Positions 8,311 through 17,647 of a DNA stretch of 64,000 nucleotides are shown one piece after another. Position 1 is the first letter of the stretch. Each line of letters opens with the position of its first letter. Position numbers and translations under genes: made by a program. The DNA lies in the NCBI RefSeq assembly GCF_008122265.1, contig NZ_CP043042.1, positions 744,001 through 808,000 of the forward strand, given 5' to 3'. Origin of the DNA: Marinobacter fonticola. GTDB taxonomy: Bacteria; Pseudomonadota; Gammaproteobacteria; Pseudomonadales; Oleiphilaceae. The notes below the pieces were generated by a model that saw only the letters and a program-made list of their open reading frames with translations, made no database searches and was not told where the DNA came from.

Positions 8311-9039
8311 ATGAAATTTCCGGGTCCGCTGATCGAGGGACGGTTAATCAAACGCTATAAGCGCTTTCTAGCGGATGTTGCGCTGGCCGATGGCACGGTC
8401 GTCACCGCCCACTGTCCCAATACCGGTTCAATGCTGGGCTGCAAGGCGGCTCAGAGCCGGGTTTGGCTGAGCGAGAGCAATGACCCCAAGCGCAAGCTCA
8501 AATATACCTGGGAGCTGGTGGAAACGGCGCCCGAGCAACTGGCGTTGATTAATACGTCACGACCCAATCGCCAGGCTCAGGCAGCGATTGAGGCGGGGCT
8601 AATACCGTCGTTGACCGGTTATGGCCGTATGCGTAGCGAAGTGAAATATGGCAGCGAGAATAGCCGGATCGACCTGCATCTTTCCGGTCACGCCGCATTG
8701 CCGGACGCCTGGGTCGAGGTCAAGAACGTGACGCTGTGCGAACAAGGCGCGGGCTATTTTCCCGATGCAGTGACGACCCGGGGACAAAAGCATTTGCGTG
8801 AGCTGATGGCTCAAGCGGCGGCTGGTGACCGGGCGGTGCTGTTTTTCTGTGTCAATCATACCGGCGTCGGGTCCGTGGCGCCGGCGGACCATATCGATGC
8901 CGAGTACGGTCGTCTGTTGCGTGAGGCCGTGGCTGGCGGTGTCGAAGTGATGGCCTGGCAAGCCGCCTTGAGTTCGATAGGGTTGCCATTGGCCAGGGAG
9001 CTGCCCGTGATTACCGGCGCCTCACGTTCGGTACGGTGA
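8311..9039 (+). CDS. sfsA: Sugar fermentation stimulation protein SfsA
   Basis: SfsA family, 242 aa. It has an OB-like N-terminal part and a nuclease-fold C-terminal domain. It was first described as a multicopy effect on maltose use in E. coli; its true function is unsettled. Family motifs [16 protein letters not shown] and the tract around [13 protein letters not shown] are present, and the last two contain the acidic residues of the nuclease-like site. The start at 8311 follows a good GGAG ribosome-binding site 6 bases away. The open frame extends 25 codons further upstream without support. It is divergent from dksA, and its end overlaps the convergent Rieske gene by 29 bp. Confidence 0.92.
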   Translation: MKFPGPLIEGRLIKRYKRFLADVALADGTVVTAHCPNTGSMLGCKAAQSRVWLSESNDPKRKLKYTWELVETAPEQLALINTSRPNRQAQAAIEAGLIPSLTGYGRMRSEVKYGSENSRIDLHLSGHAALPDAWVEVKNVTLCEQGAGYFPDAVTTRGQKHLRELMAQAAAGDRAVLFFCVNHTGVGSVAPADHIDAEYGRLLREAVAGGVEVMAWQAALSSIGLPLARELPVITGASRSVR

Positions 9040-9352
9040 TTCTCAGTTCGCCGTTGCACCTTTCCACGTTCAGGGCAATGAGCTGATCGCCGGCGCAGGG
9101 ACCGGCGATGCAGTGGCCGTCATCGACGGTAAACAGAGCGCCGTGGGTGGCGCATTGGATGAAGCAGTTATCCGGATCCATGAAGCGATCCGGCTGCCAG
9201 TTGAGTTCGATGCCCAGATGAGGGCAATAGTTCAGGTAGGCATAGGTTTTGCCGTGCTGGCGAACAGCAAAACCGCTGGCGTCGCCGGCGAGATCGAACT
9301 GGCGGCATTCGTGTTCCGCCAGATCGTCAGGCAGCGTAATGGTGGCCGTCAC
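9011..9352 (-). CDS. Small Rieske [2Fe-2S] protein
   Basis: A single-domain Rieske ferredoxin-like protein of 113 aa. The two cluster motifs are intact: C-P-H in LNYCPHLG and C-A-T-H in [10 protein letters not shown], giving the 2-Cys/2-His ligand set. There is no signal peptide, so it is probably cytoplasmic. It could be an electron carrier or the ferredoxin part of an unidentified oxygenase, but no oxygenase gene lies next to it. It follows the pentapeptide-repeat gene after only 10 bp on the same strand, so the two are probably cotranscribed. The 3' end overlaps sfsA tail-to-tail. Confidence 0.88.
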   Translation of the reverse strand: MTATITLPDDLAEHECRQFDLAGDASGFAVRQHGKTYAYLNYCPHLGIELNWQPDRFMDPDNCFIQCATHGALFTVDDGHCIAGPCAGDQLIALNVERCNGELRITVPNVRRR

Positions 9353-9362
9353 TTATGAACCT

Positions 9363-9716
9363 TCACTTATGAACATTGTAGCGCATGCGTGTCCCGTGGT
9401 TGAGCGACATCACGATTTCGTCCGCATGGAGCTCGATGGGGAACAGGCACCCTGAGATTTTGGCGCCCGCAATAGAGGCCCCGTTCAGCTTGGCCTTGCT
9501 GAAATCCACGCCGCGTAAGTCCGCGCCGCGGAAATAGGCGGCGCTCAGATCGAGATCGTCTACGTCGATGCCCCGGAGGTCCAGCCCGCGGAAGTCACCG
9601 TGGGAGAAGCTGGGGTAGTCGGACATGCGCGCCTTGGCCTGATTGAAGGCCTCGATATTCTCGTTGCGCAGTGTCTCGTAAAGCGGATCATCTATGGTGC
9701 GAACTTTGTCTTCCAC
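9363..9716 (-). CDS. Pentapeptide-repeat protein
   Basis: A 117-aa protein whose middle (about 40-90) is a pentapeptide-repeat run of the A(D/N)LxX type: FRGLDLRGIDVDDLDLSAAY, then FRGADLRGVDFSKAKLNGAS. These repeats form a right-handed quadrilateral beta-helix. The flanks are not repetitive: an acidic N-terminal helix (about 1-38) and a C-terminal segment ending MRYNVHK. It is too short to resemble the DNA-mimicking gyrase protectors of the Qnr class closely. Its function is unknown. It is probably cotranscribed with the Rieske gene downstream. Confidence 0.85.
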   Translation of the reverse strand: MEDKVRTIDDPLYETLRNENIEAFNQAKARMSDYPSFSHGDFRGLDLRGIDVDDLDLSAAYFRGADLRGVDFSKAKLNGASIAGAKISGCLFPIELHADEIVMSLNHGTRMRYNVHK

Positions 9717-9772
9717 AGGCCATACTCCAATGTTGGCAATTTCGCTCAGTGTAGACCAAAGCCGCTCATTGA

Positions 9773-11335
9773 TCAGCGGGCCAGCGTGAAGTGTCCGCGA
9801 ATGCGTTCAGCCAGGTCTTCTGCCACCCGGTCCGCCTCGGTGTGAACGTGAACGGTGTGGCTTTTCTCTCTTTCAGTCAGGGGTTCGAGCCAGGTTCTCT
9901 GCTGATCGAGTAGCGCCTCGGTCGCCTCCGAGGCGTCGTTGCTGCGCTCACGTACCCACTGGCGTCGTAGTTCTTCCGGGGCCTCGCAGTCCACCAGCGC
10001 AAATGGCATTCCGAAACCATTGGCGAGTTCGTCGAAGCGGATTCGCTCAGCCTGTTTCAGGCAGGCGGCATCAACGATCACCGGTATTCCGGCCAGCAGC
10101 AGTTTGCCCGCGAGCTGGACCAGATGATCATAGGTTTTGCTGTTAGCCTCCGCGCTATACAGGTCTGCGCCCACGGCGGATTTGCTCTTGGCCAGGGGAT
10201 CGAGACCGAACAGGCGCTTGCGCTCCACGTCCGAGCGGATACGGACCAATCCCAGTTCACGGGCGAGCTCGCCACTGACTACCGTTTTGCCGCTACCGGA
10301 GAGCCCGGTAGTCGCCAGCAAGTAGGGATTCGGACAGGCGCTGTAGCTGTCGGCCAGTTCGGCGTAGCTGCGGTAGGTATCGAGTAGGCCGGCTTTCTCG
10401 TCGTCGCTCAGGCTCGGATTGCCCATGGTGAACAGCGCGATTTTGGCCCGGACCATGGCGCGGTAGGCCTTGTAGAGCGGCAGCAGGGGGAGGCCGCCGA
10501 AATCGCCGCTGTATTCCAGGTAGGTATTGAGCACATCGGTGGCCAGCTTGAATTCGTCCCGGGACTCAAGGTCCATCAGGAGGAAGGCCACATCGTTGAT
10601 AACGTCGATCCAGCGAAAAGGCTCGTTGAACTCGATACAATCGAAGACCGTAACGTTACCCTCGTAATGCGTGATGTTGGACAGGTGCAGATCACCGTGA
10701 CATTCACGCACGAAGCCTTCCGCCCGGCGCTGCTCGATCATGTCCTGCATGCGCTCGAAGGTGGTTCGGGTCCAGGCTTCCAAAGCATCGACTTGTTGCA
10801 GTAGGGCCGCGTCTTCGAGGAGGGGGCGAATCTGGTCGAAGTTTTCCTGCATGGCGGCGTACACCGCTTCCGGCGTGCCCAGGGGCTTGTCTTCGGCCAC
10901 CCGCGGCAAGTCCTTGTGAAAATCCGCGACTTGCCGCGCCAGGCTGGTCATCATCTCGCGAGTGAGTTCGCCCCGCTCCTGGATGCCGTCCAGCATATTG
11001 GCTTGGTCGAACTGGCGCATACGGATGGCGTAGTCGATAGGCTCCGCTACATCGCCGATCTTCGGGTCGCCCTCGCTGCCGGAAATCGGCAGAACGTCAA
11101 CGTACACGTCCGGCGCCAGGCGCTGGTTGAGCCGGATTTCCTCTTCACAAAAGTGCTTGCGGCGCTCCAGTGTGGAGAAGTCGAGAAAGCCGAAATCTAT
11201 CGGCTTCTTGATTTTGTAGGCGTAGGGACCGGTGAGGATCACCCAGGAAATATGGGTCTCCAGAACCTTGAAATCGTCGACCGGGTGGTCGTACCGGGCG
11301 GGGTCCTGAAGGGCGTCGATCAGCTCGCTGCTCAC
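9773..11335 (-). CDS. Fused APH-like kinase and AAA_33 P-loop kinase
   Basis: A 520-aa bifunctional protein. The N-terminal part (about 1-330) is aminoglycoside-phosphotransferase-like, with the catalytic loop CHGDLHLSNI and the metal-binding segment VFDCIEFNEPFRWIDVINDV. The C-terminal part (about 345-520) is a P-loop kinase with Walker A GLSGSGKT. The GTG start at 11335 is preceded by AAGGAGAG at good distance; the longer frame (to 11398) is not favoured. The family is widespread in proteobacteria and mycobacteria, with no agreed substrate. Resistance to aminoglycosides should not be inferred. The gene stands alone, divergent from mrcB. Confidence 0.87.
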   Translation of the reverse strand: MSSELIDALQDPARYDHPVDDFKVLETHISWVILTGPYAYKIKKPIDFGFLDFSTLERRKHFCEEEIRLNQRLAPDVYVDVLPISGSEGDPKIGDVAEPIDYAIRMRQFDQANMLDGIQERGELTREMMTSLARQVADFHKDLPRVAEDKPLGTPEAVYAAMQENFDQIRPLLEDAALLQQVDALEAWTRTTFERMQDMIEQRRAEGFVRECHGDLHLSNITHYEGNVTVFDCIEFNEPFRWIDVINDVAFLLMDLESRDEFKLATDVLNTYLEYSGDFGGLPLLPLYKAYRAMVRAKIALFTMGNPSLSDDEKAGLLDTYRSYAELADSYSACPNPYLLATTGLSGSGKTVVSGELARELGLVRIRSDVERKRLFGLDPLAKSKSAVGADLYSAEANSKTYDHLVQLAGKLLLAGIPVIVDAACLKQAERIRFDELANGFGMPFALVDCEAPEELRRQWVRERSNDASEATEALLDQQRTWLEPLTEREKSHTVHVHTEADRVAEDLAERIRGHFTLAR

Positions 11336-11512
11336 GGGTCTCTCCTTTCCTTGCTCGTAATCGTGTGGGGTCGTGTTTTTAACGTCGCCGCTTATCATAG
11401 CGTCACACGCCTGAAATGACAGCGGGCGAGGCCAGTGTGTGCACTAATCGAAGCCAGGGAAACAGCGCATTACGTTTTCACAAGGTCTGTCCAGAGCGGT
11501 AGGGGCTCTGGT

Positions 11513-11518
11513 TATAAT
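11513..11518 (+). promoter_or_regulatory. TATAAT box at the mrcB start
   Basis: A perfect TATAAT lies eight bases before the preferred mrcB ATG (11526) and overlaps an upstream in-frame ATG (11517). If it is the -10 element, transcription would begin at or next to the start codon, leaving almost no 5' leader. No good -35 is visible. Confidence 0.4.
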
Positions 11519-11525
11519 GCGCGCC

Positions 11526-13868
11526 ATGGCAAAATCATCTCCCAAGCGCCGCGGCAGCGGCCGATCCAAGAAGAAGCACGGCAAGTCCACAGCAGGTTCC
11601 GGTTTTCGCGCTAGAGTCTGGCGCCTGATCTGGCGTGTGGGGCTTGTCGGCGTGGTGATCCTAGCAGGCTGGACGGTCTACCTGGACGCGATCGTGACGT
11701 CCAAATTCGAAGGCCGGCGTTGGGAGGTTCCATCACGGGTCTACGCCCGGCCGCTGGAGCTGTACGACGGTGCGGCAGTGACCACGTCGGGGCTCAGTCA
11801 GGAGCTCTCGCTGTTAGGCTACGCACCGGTGCGCTCGGCAAACGAGCCGGGCACTTATAGTCGGGCAGGCCGTCGCTTTGAGGTCCATACCCGTGGTTTC
11901 CGTTTTTCCGACGGCCAGGAGCCGCAGCGGCGTCTACGGTTTGAAATCGTTCAGGATCGCGTCGGCGATTTTCGCGTCGTCTCCGGCGGCAGCACGCCGG
12001 TCGTGCGTCTGGACCCCGTTCAGATCGGTGGCATTTACCCCGCCCATAAGGAAGACCGGGTTCTGATCCAGCTGGAAGATATGCCCGATTATTTTTCCAC
12101 TGCGCTGCTGGCTACCGAAGATCGGGATTTCTTTGACCACTGGGGTGTCGCCCCCTTGTCTATCGCCCGCGCAATGTGGGCCAACATTCAAGCCGGCCGG
12201 GTGGTCCAAGGTGGCAGTACCCTGACCCAGCAACTGGTCAAAAACTTATACCTGACCCGCGAGCAGACCCTGGTGCGCAAGGGGAACGAAGCCCTGATGG
12301 CGCTGCTGCTTGAACTGCATTACGAGAAGTCGGCCATTCTCGAGACCTACCTTAACGAGGTCTATCTGGGGCAGGCAGGGCAGCGTGCCGTACACGGTTT
12401 TGGGTTGGCGAGCCAGTTCTATTTCGGCGAACACTTTCGGGATCTGGATTTGCACGAAGTGGCTCTATTGGTGGCGATCATCAAGGGGCCCAGTTATTAC
12501 GATCCGCGCCGTCACCCCCAGCGTGCCCTCGATCGCCGCAACTTGGTGTTGGACCTTATCGCCGAGACCGGCAAAGTGCCGGCCAGCGACATCCAGAAAG
12601 CACGCCAGCGGGATCTTGATGTCGTCGGCAAACCTTCCTATACCGACTCCCGTTATCCGGCTTACCTCGACTTGGTGCGCCGGCACTTGGCCCGGGAATA
12701 CAAGGATGAGGATTTGCAGAGTGAAGGGCTGCGTATCTTCACTACGCTGAATCCCGAAATTCAGCGGGCCACAGAGTCGGCGGTTGAACAGACGCTTAAC
12801 CAGCTTGAAGGCGGACGCACCGATAAAAAGCTTGAGTCGGCCGCGGTGGTGACGGCCAGGGACAGTGGCGAAGTCTTGGCTCTCGTGGGTGGCCGGGACC
12901 CGCAGTTTGCCGGCTTCAACCGTGCGGTGGATGCCCGGCGGCCCGTCGGGTCGCTAATTAAGCCTTTTATCTACCTCACCGCCTTGAGCCAGCCGGACCG
13001 TTATACTCTGATTACTCCGATAAAGGACCAGCCGTTCTCACTGGTGTTTGACGATGGCCGTCGTTGGGAGCCGGAAAACTACGACAAGCAATCGCATGGC
13101 GTCGTACCCCTGCATCAGGCGCTGTCGAGATCCTACAACTTGGCAACGGTTCGTGTGGGACTGGACGTAGGGATTGACGCGGTGATCGAGACGCTGCAGA
13201 CATTGGGCGTCGGCCAGCCGATCCAGAGCTACCCGTCCATGTTGCTGGGCGCGGTTAACCTGTCGCCGGTCGATGTGGCATCGTTGTATCAGAGCCTGGC
13301 TACATCGGGATTCAATACGCCTCTGCGTACCATCCGCGAGGTTACGACGTCCGGCGGCGAAACCTTGACCCGCTATGGCCTGAACGTAGACCAGGTCGTT
13401 GATCCTGCGGCTGTCCACTTGGTGCAGTACGCTATGCAGGAGGTGATGCAGGAGGGCACCGGGCGCTCGGCTTACCGATTTCTGTCCAGTGACCTGGGCC
13501 TGGCCGGCAAGACCGGCACGACCAACGATGGCCGAGACAGTTGGTTTGCCGGTTTCAGCGGCGATCTAGTGACGGTAACCTGGGTCGGGCGTGACGACAA
13601 CGGACCCACGGCCTTAACGGGTGCTACCGGCGCATTGCCGGTCTGGTCGAACGTGATGTCGCAGATTCCTCAATACGGCTTTTCTCCCATCGTTCCTGCC
13701 GAGGTGCAGTATCACTGGGTCAATAGCGAGAAGCAGGCCTTGACTGACGAATCCTGCAGCAACGCCCGGTTCGTGCCGTTTATCGCCGGCAGCGAACCGA
13801 CGGATACCATTAATTGCTCCGGAGATTTTACGCGCCGTCTGCGGAGCTGGTTTGAAGGACTTTTCTAA
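11526..13868 (+). CDS. mrcB: Penicillin-binding protein 1b (bifunctional transglycosylase/transpeptidase)
   Basis: Class A PBP, 780 aa, which polymerises and cross-links peptidoglycan in the periplasm. A basic cytoplasmic tail (KRRGSGRSKKKHGK) is followed by one membrane helix (about 36-55) and a UB2H-like region. The GT51 domain has the catalytic ATEDRDFFDHWG and GGSTLTQQLVKNL. The transpeptidase domain has SxxK in GSLIKPF, SxN in SRSYNLAT and KTGTT. An ATG three codons upstream (11517) is possible, but it overlaps a TATAAT box. The stop overlaps the start of the TPR lipoprotein gene (TAATG), so the two are translationally coupled. Confidence 0.95.
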   Translation: MAKSSPKRRGSGRSKKKHGKSTAGSGFRARVWRLIWRVGLVGVVILAGWTVYLDAIVTSKFEGRRWEVPSRVYARPLELYDGAAVTTSGLSQELSLLGYAPVRSANEPGTYSRAGRRFEVHTRGFRFSDGQEPQRRLRFEIVQDRVGDFRVVSGGSTPVVRLDPVQIGGIYPAHKEDRVLIQLEDMPDYFSTALLATEDRDFFDHWGVAPLSIARAMWANIQAGRVVQGGSTLTQQLVKNLYLTREQTLVRKGNEALMALLLELHYEKSAILETYLNEVYLGQAGQRAVHGFGLASQFYFGEHFRDLDLHEVALLVAIIKGPSYYDPRRHPQRALDRRNLVLDLIAETGKVPASDIQKARQRDLDVVGKPSYTDSRYPAYLDLVRRHLAREYKDEDLQSEGLRIFTTLNPEIQRATESAVEQTLNQLEGGRTDKKLESAAVVTARDSGEVLALVGGRDPQFAGFNRAVDARRPVGSLIKPFIYLTALSQPDRYTLITPIKDQPFSLVFDDGRRWEPENYDKQSHGVVPLHQALSRSYNLATVRVGLDVGIDAVIETLQTLGVGQPIQSYPSMLLGAVNLSPVDVASLYQSLATSGFNTPLRTIREVTTSGGETLTRYGLNVDQVVDPAAVHLVQYAMQEVMQEGTGRSAYRFLSSDLGLAGKTGTTNDGRDSWFAGFSGDLVTVTWVGRDDNGPTALTGATGALPVWSNVMSQIPQYGFSPIVPAEVQYHWVNSEKQALTDESCSNARFVPFIAGSEPTDTINCSGDFTRRLRSWFEGLF

Positions 13869-14422
13869 TGATGCAGTCACGTGTTTTTCCCTGCTTATGT
13901 CTCGCCTCACTGCTGCTCGCGGGGTGTGCGACTGGGCCTGGCGGGCCGGTGTACGTGCCCGCCGAAAAAGCGCCGCCTCCGCCGCAAACGGATACCTCAG
14001 AGCCTGAAACCCCAAGTGCGGCCGAGCAGCAACAGCGCCGGCAGCAGCAGGCAGAGGAACCCGAGCGAAGTGCGCCGCGCTATCAGGACGACAGTGAGGA
14101 TATGTCCCCTGCAGCCCAGAGCCTGGTGAATCGCGCCGATGCCCTGCTGGCTCAAGGCGAGGCCCGCGCGGCGATCGGTCAGCTCGAGCGGGCGCAGCGT
14201 ATCTCGCCGCGTTCCGGCAAAATTTACTTCAAACTGGCCGCCGCTTACCGTTCGATAGACGAGTTGGGGCGCGCGGAGCAGTTTGCTCTCAAAGGGTTAT
14301 CACTGTCCGGCTCGAACACGGCTTTGCAGCGTACCGGCTGGATGCTGCTGGCGGATATCCGTCGCGCAGACGGTAACGTGGCGGGGGCGGAGAAAGCAGA
14401 GGCTCGCGCGGCTGAGTTATAG
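13868..14422 (+). CDS. lpoP: TPR lipoprotein, probable PBP1b activator (LpoP-like)
   Basis: A 184-aa lipoprotein with signal peptide and lipobox LLLAGC (Cys about 20), then a Pro/Gln/Glu-rich linker (about 25-75) long enough to cross the periplasm. A C-terminal TPR domain (about 80-184) includes ALLAQGEARAAIGQLERAQR and LGRAEQFALKGLSL. It overlaps the mrcB stop. In P. aeruginosa, an outer-membrane TPR lipoprotein, LpoP, activates PBP1b and is, as I recall, encoded beside it, so the same role is inferred here. Two adjacent ATGs (13868 and 13871) are both usable. Confidence 0.75.
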   Translation: MMQSRVFPCLCLASLLLAGCATGPGGPVYVPAEKAPPPPQTDTSEPETPSAAEQQQRRQQQAEEPERSAPRYQDDSEDMSPAAQSLVNRADALLAQGEARAAIGQLERAQRISPRSGKIYFKLAAAYRSIDELGRAEQFALKGLSLSGSNTALQRTGWMLLADIRRADGNVAGAEKAEARAAEL

Positions 14423-14569
14423 TGCTAGCTTGGATAAGACCTCGGAAGACTGCCGGGATTGCTGAGTTTTGATGGCCATGGGAAGGTTCATCGTTGTGGG
14501 CGGGTACCAATTGTTAATTCATAACTGTCGCTTTTTGCGGCGCTTTTGCGGCGATATTTATGGCAATTA

Positions 14570-14618
14570 CCACCCACGGAAAGTATGGGGAGACCCACCC
14601 ACGGAAAGTCTGGGGAGA
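14570..14618 (+). repeat. Two-copy 24-bp direct repeat before the DUF4382 gene
   Basis: Two copies of CCACCCACGGAAAGT-M-TGGGGAGA (14570-14593 and 14595-14618) differ at one base. The second copy supplies the GGGGAGA ribosome-binding site of the lipoprotein gene, so the duplication has doubled a Shine-Dalgarno-like sequence. Confidence 0.8.
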
Positions 14619-14626
14619 CAGGCTCC

Positions 14627-15523
14627 ATGAAAAATATTGCCCGTAGCTTAATGGTCGTCGGTATCGCCATTTCCCTCACAGCCTGCGAATGGGAATTTGG
14701 GACGATCGACGACGACGAGGAAGGCCGGCTCTCGCTGGATCTGGCCGATGCGCCAGTGGATGACCTGACTGAAGTGAACATTACCGTAGTCGGGGTTGAG
14801 ATCAAGCCATCGGATGAGGATGCGCTGGTTTTTACCTACGAGGAACCCCGGACCTATGACTTGCTGGAATTACAGAACGGCGATACCGCTGAGCTACTGA
14901 GCAGCGAAGACGTGCCGGCGGAATCCTATGAGTGGATACGCCTGAACCTGAGCCCGCAAAGCGGAGCGCACTATGTGGTTGGGGACGATGGCGGGCGATA
15001 CTCGCTAGCCGTTCCCTCTGGCGCTCAATCCGGACTGCAAGTGAACGCGGGCTTCTCTGTGGAGGCCGAAGAAGATATCGAGCTAACGCTGGACTTCGAC
15101 GTGCGCAAATCCGTGGTCGCATCGGGAAGTACCCTGGCGGATTACTTGCTACGCCCGGTTTTGCGGCTGGTTATAAACGACGAGGTGGGCGCCATTACGG
15201 GAACCGTCGACGAATCCACGGTTATTGCAGTGGAATGCGCGGATGTACAGGACTACGCCGGCTTGGTGTATGTCTATCAGGGAGCAGATGTTGCGCCGGA
15301 TGATCTGGGTAGCGGGACCGAACCGGTGGTCGCCGTCCCGGTAACCGACGAGGATGATCCCGGCACCTATCGCTACCAAGCCTCGCTGATCAGCGAGGGC
15401 AATTATACGGTCAGCTACAGTTGCGATATCGACGACAACGAGACAGACGAAGATCTGGCGTTTATCGATTCTGAATCTGTCCGGGTAGAGGCAGGCGATC
15501 AGGCGGAGATCAACTTCAACTAG
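14627..15523 (+). CDS. DUF4382-type lipoprotein
   Basis: A 298-aa exported lipoprotein. The signal peptide MKNIARSLMVVGIAISLTAC ends in the lipobox Cys20. Residues about 35-180 match the DUF4382 pattern: LSLDLADAPVDDLTEVNITVVGVEI, then YDLLELQNG and the EWIRLNLSP tract. The C-terminal part (about 195-298) is an acidic, carboxypeptidase-regulatory-like beta domain (AITGTVDES ... YTVSYSCD) with two paired Cys. It is strongly acidic, as in marine bacteria. The start is chosen for the signal peptide and the GGGGAGA site; a longer frame from 14546 reads through repeats. The function is unknown. The gene is convergent with hemL. Confidence 0.8.
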   Translation: MKNIARSLMVVGIAISLTACEWEFGTIDDDEEGRLSLDLADAPVDDLTEVNITVVGVEIKPSDEDALVFTYEEPRTYDLLELQNGDTAELLSSEDVPAESYEWIRLNLSPQSGAHYVVGDDGGRYSLAVPSGAQSGLQVNAGFSVEAEEDIELTLDFDVRKSVVASGSTLADYLLRPVLRLVINDEVGAITGTVDESTVIAVECADVQDYAGLVYVYQGADVAPDDLGSGTEPVVAVPVTDEDDPGTYRYQASLISEGNYTVSYSCDIDDNETDEDLAFIDSESVRVEAGDQAEINFN

Positions 15524-15617
15524 ATCGCAGGCGCTCCCGGTCGGGCGATGGGGCGGTAGTAGGAGCGGGGATTAGCGTCGGTTTGGAATAGGCTGCAGGG
15601 CGGCCGGCACGAGCCGA

Positions 15618-15662
15618 GGAAAACCCACGCTGGCTTCTGGGAAAAACCAGCGTGGTCTTTAC
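15618..15662. terminator. Bidirectional terminator between DUF4382 gene and hemL
   Basis: CCACGCTGG (15625-15633) pairs with CCAGCGTGG (15647-15655). The plus strand continues TCTTT, and the minus strand continues GTTTT. It lies between two convergent genes and could serve both. Confidence 0.75.
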
Positions 15663-16946
15663 TTAAGGCAGGGTTTTCATGACCTTTTCCGCGGCACTCA
15701 GCGTCGCTTCGATATCCGCATCGGACAACGCCGCGCATGTGAAGCTTGCCTCAAATGCCGACGGCGCCAAGTAGATGCCTTCCCGCAGCATGCCCTGGAA
15801 GAAATGCTTGAAGCGCTCGGCATCGCAGCGCATTACGTCGTCGAAGCAGGTCACCTGATTCTGATCGGTGAAGAAGAAACCGAACATGGCGCCGGCGCTT
15901 TGGACCACCAGCGGAACATCGGCTGCATCGGCCGCACGCTTGAAGCCATCGCGCAGGAGGTTGGTTTTCTCAGTGAGCCGATCATGGAACCCCGGCTCGG
16001 AAATCGCCTCCAGCGTTGTGAGCCCCGCGCGCATCGCCAGCGGGTTGCCGGAAAGGGTGCCCGCTTGGTAGACCGGTCCCAACGGGGAAATGTGAGACAT
16101 GATCTCGCGTTTGCCGCCGAACGCCCCGACCGGAAGACCGCCGCCAATGACCTTGCCCAGTGCCGTCAGGTCCGGCGTTACGCCATAGCGCTCCTGGGCG
16201 CCGCCGCGAGACACGCGGAAGCCGGTCATGACCTCGTCGAAAATCAGTACGCTGCCGTGCTGGTCACAGATATTGCGCAAACCCTCCAGGAAGCCTGGGA
16301 CGGGTGGGATGCAGTTCATGTTGCCCGCCACCGGTTCGACGATTATCGCGGCAATTTCATCGCCCATGTCTGCGAAAACCTCGCGCACGCTCTCGATGTC
16401 GTTGAAGTTCACGGTCAGGGTGTGCTCGGCTAGGCTTGCGGGAATGCCTGGCGAATTCGGCACGCCCAAAGTGAGCGCGCCGGAGCCCGCTTTGACGAGC
16501 AGCGAATCCACGTGCCCGTGGTAGCAGCCCTCGAATTTGACGATTTTGTCGCGACCGGTATAGCCGCGAGCCAGCCGAATAGTGCTCATGGTCGCTTCGG
16601 TACCGGAGTTGACCATGCGCACCAAATCGATGGATGGAATCATCTCGCAGATTTTCTTGGCCATCGCCGTTTCGATGGCGGTCGGCGCGCCGTAGCCGAC
16701 ACCGACATCGATTTGGGCGTGCAGGGCGTCGATGACGCGTTGGTCGCGGTGGCCGAGAATCATGGGACCCCAGGAACCGATGTAGTCAATGTAGTGGTTG
16801 TCGTCCTCATCGTAGAGATAGGCGCCTTTGGCGGTCTTGATGAAGATGGGGGTGCCGCCCACGCCCTTGAATGCCCGGACCGGGGAGTTGACGCCGCCGG
16901 GAATGTAACGCTGGGCGTTTTCGAACAGGGTTTCGGATTGTGTCAT
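15663..16946 (-). CDS. hemL: Glutamate-1-semialdehyde 2,1-aminomutase
   Basis: A PLP enzyme of the C5 heme pathway that converts glutamate-1-semialdehyde to 5-aminolevulinate. It is 427 aa, the usual length. The N-terminal [14 protein letters not shown] is diagnostic, and the PLP-binding lysine lies in [35 protein letters not shown] and [10 protein letters not shown] bind the cofactor. thiE and thiD follow upstream on the same strand, after a 68-bp gap from thiE. The same hemL/thiE/thiD grouping occurs in Pseudomonas. Confidence 0.97.
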   Translation of the reverse strand: MTQSETLFENAQRYIPGGVNSPVRAFKGVGGTPIFIKTAKGAYLYDEDDNHYIDYIGSWGPMILGHRDQRVIDALHAQIDVGVGYGAPTAIETAMAKKICEMIPSIDLVRMVNSGTEATMSTIRLARGYTGRDKIVKFEGCYHGHVDSLLVKAGSGALTLGVPNSPGIPASLAEHTLTVNFNDIESVREVFADMGDEIAAIIVEPVAGNMNCIPPVPGFLEGLRNICDQHGSVLIFDEVMTGFRVSRGGAQERYGVTPDLTALGKVIGGGLPVGAFGGKREIMSHISPLGPVYQAGTLSGNPLAMRAGLTTLEAISEPGFHDRLTEKTNLLRDGFKRAADAADVPLVVQSAGAMFGFFFTDQNQVTCFDDVMRCDAERFKHFFQGMLREGIYLAPSAFEASFTCAALSDADIEATLSAAEKVMKTLP

Positions 16947-17014
16947 TAAGAGGGCTCCCGTTAGGTTGGTTGCACGTCAGGCAACACGTGGAATATCAGG
17001 TGGTATGTTGAGCA

Positions 17015-17647
17015 TCAAACTGGAAAAAGCGCAGCGAAGGCTCGGGCCCGAGCTTCGATATCGTCCGTGCCGAATAGGCCCCCGATGACGGCGAGCAAAT
17101 CGGTGCCTTGGGCGACTAGCAGAGGGGCGTTCTCGAGTGTAATGCCGCCGATAGCACTAACCGGCCGCCCCAGTTGTCGCGCTTGCTGGAGAAGGTCTGG
17201 TGTCGCTGCCGGCGCGCCCGGTTTGGTCATCGAAGGAAAAAAACGTCCGAAAGCGACATAGTCTGCGCCAGCATGGATGGCCGTCCGCGCCAATTCCAGA
17301 CTGGCATGACAGGTCTGGCCAAGAATGGCGTCGGGTCCGAGTAATTCGCGCGCAGCCCGCAATTCGCCGTCTTCCTGCCCCAGATGAGCACCCGCGGCGC
17401 CAACGCGCTTGGCCAGACCGGCATCGTCGTTGATCAGCAGCGGCACACCGGCATTATTGCAGACGGCGAGTAAATTTCGCGCACGGCGCAGCCGATCCGT
17501 ACCACTGGCTTGCTTGTCCCGGTACTGAACCATTACGGCACCGCCGCGCAAAGCGGCTTCCACCGACGCCACCAAACGATCTTCCGGCAGTAAGTCAGGA
17601 TCGGTGATGGCGTAGAGTCCGCGGGGAAGGGTGCTGGTCGTCGTCAT
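17015..17647 (-). CDS. thiE: Thiamine-phosphate synthase
   Basis: ThiE, 210 aa, a TIM-barrel enzyme. It joins HMP-pyrophosphate and thiazole phosphate to give thiamine phosphate. Family motifs [30 protein letters not shown], and [14 protein letters not shown] for phosphate binding are in order, with AIGGI near the end. The start at 17647 overlaps the thiD stop as ATGA, so the pair is translationally coupled. The open frame continues 68 codons into thiD, but that part is an out-of-frame shadow. No TPP riboswitch was recognised upstream of thiD. Confidence 0.95.
   Translation of the reverse strand: MTTTSTLPRGLYAITDPDLLPEDRLVASVEAALRGGAVMVQYRDKQASGTDRLRRARNLLAVCNNAGVPLLINDDAGLAKRVGAAGAHLGQEDGELRAARELLGPDAILGQTCHASLELARTAIHAGADYVAFGRFFPSMTKPGAPAATPDLLQQARQLGRPVSAIGGITLENAPLLVAQGTDLLAVIGGLFGTDDIEARARAFAALFPV

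Noticed and set aside
9773..11335. Aminoglycoside-resistance gene
   Set aside because: The APH-like fold is shared by many small-molecule kinases; the fusion family is chromosomal and not linked to resistance.
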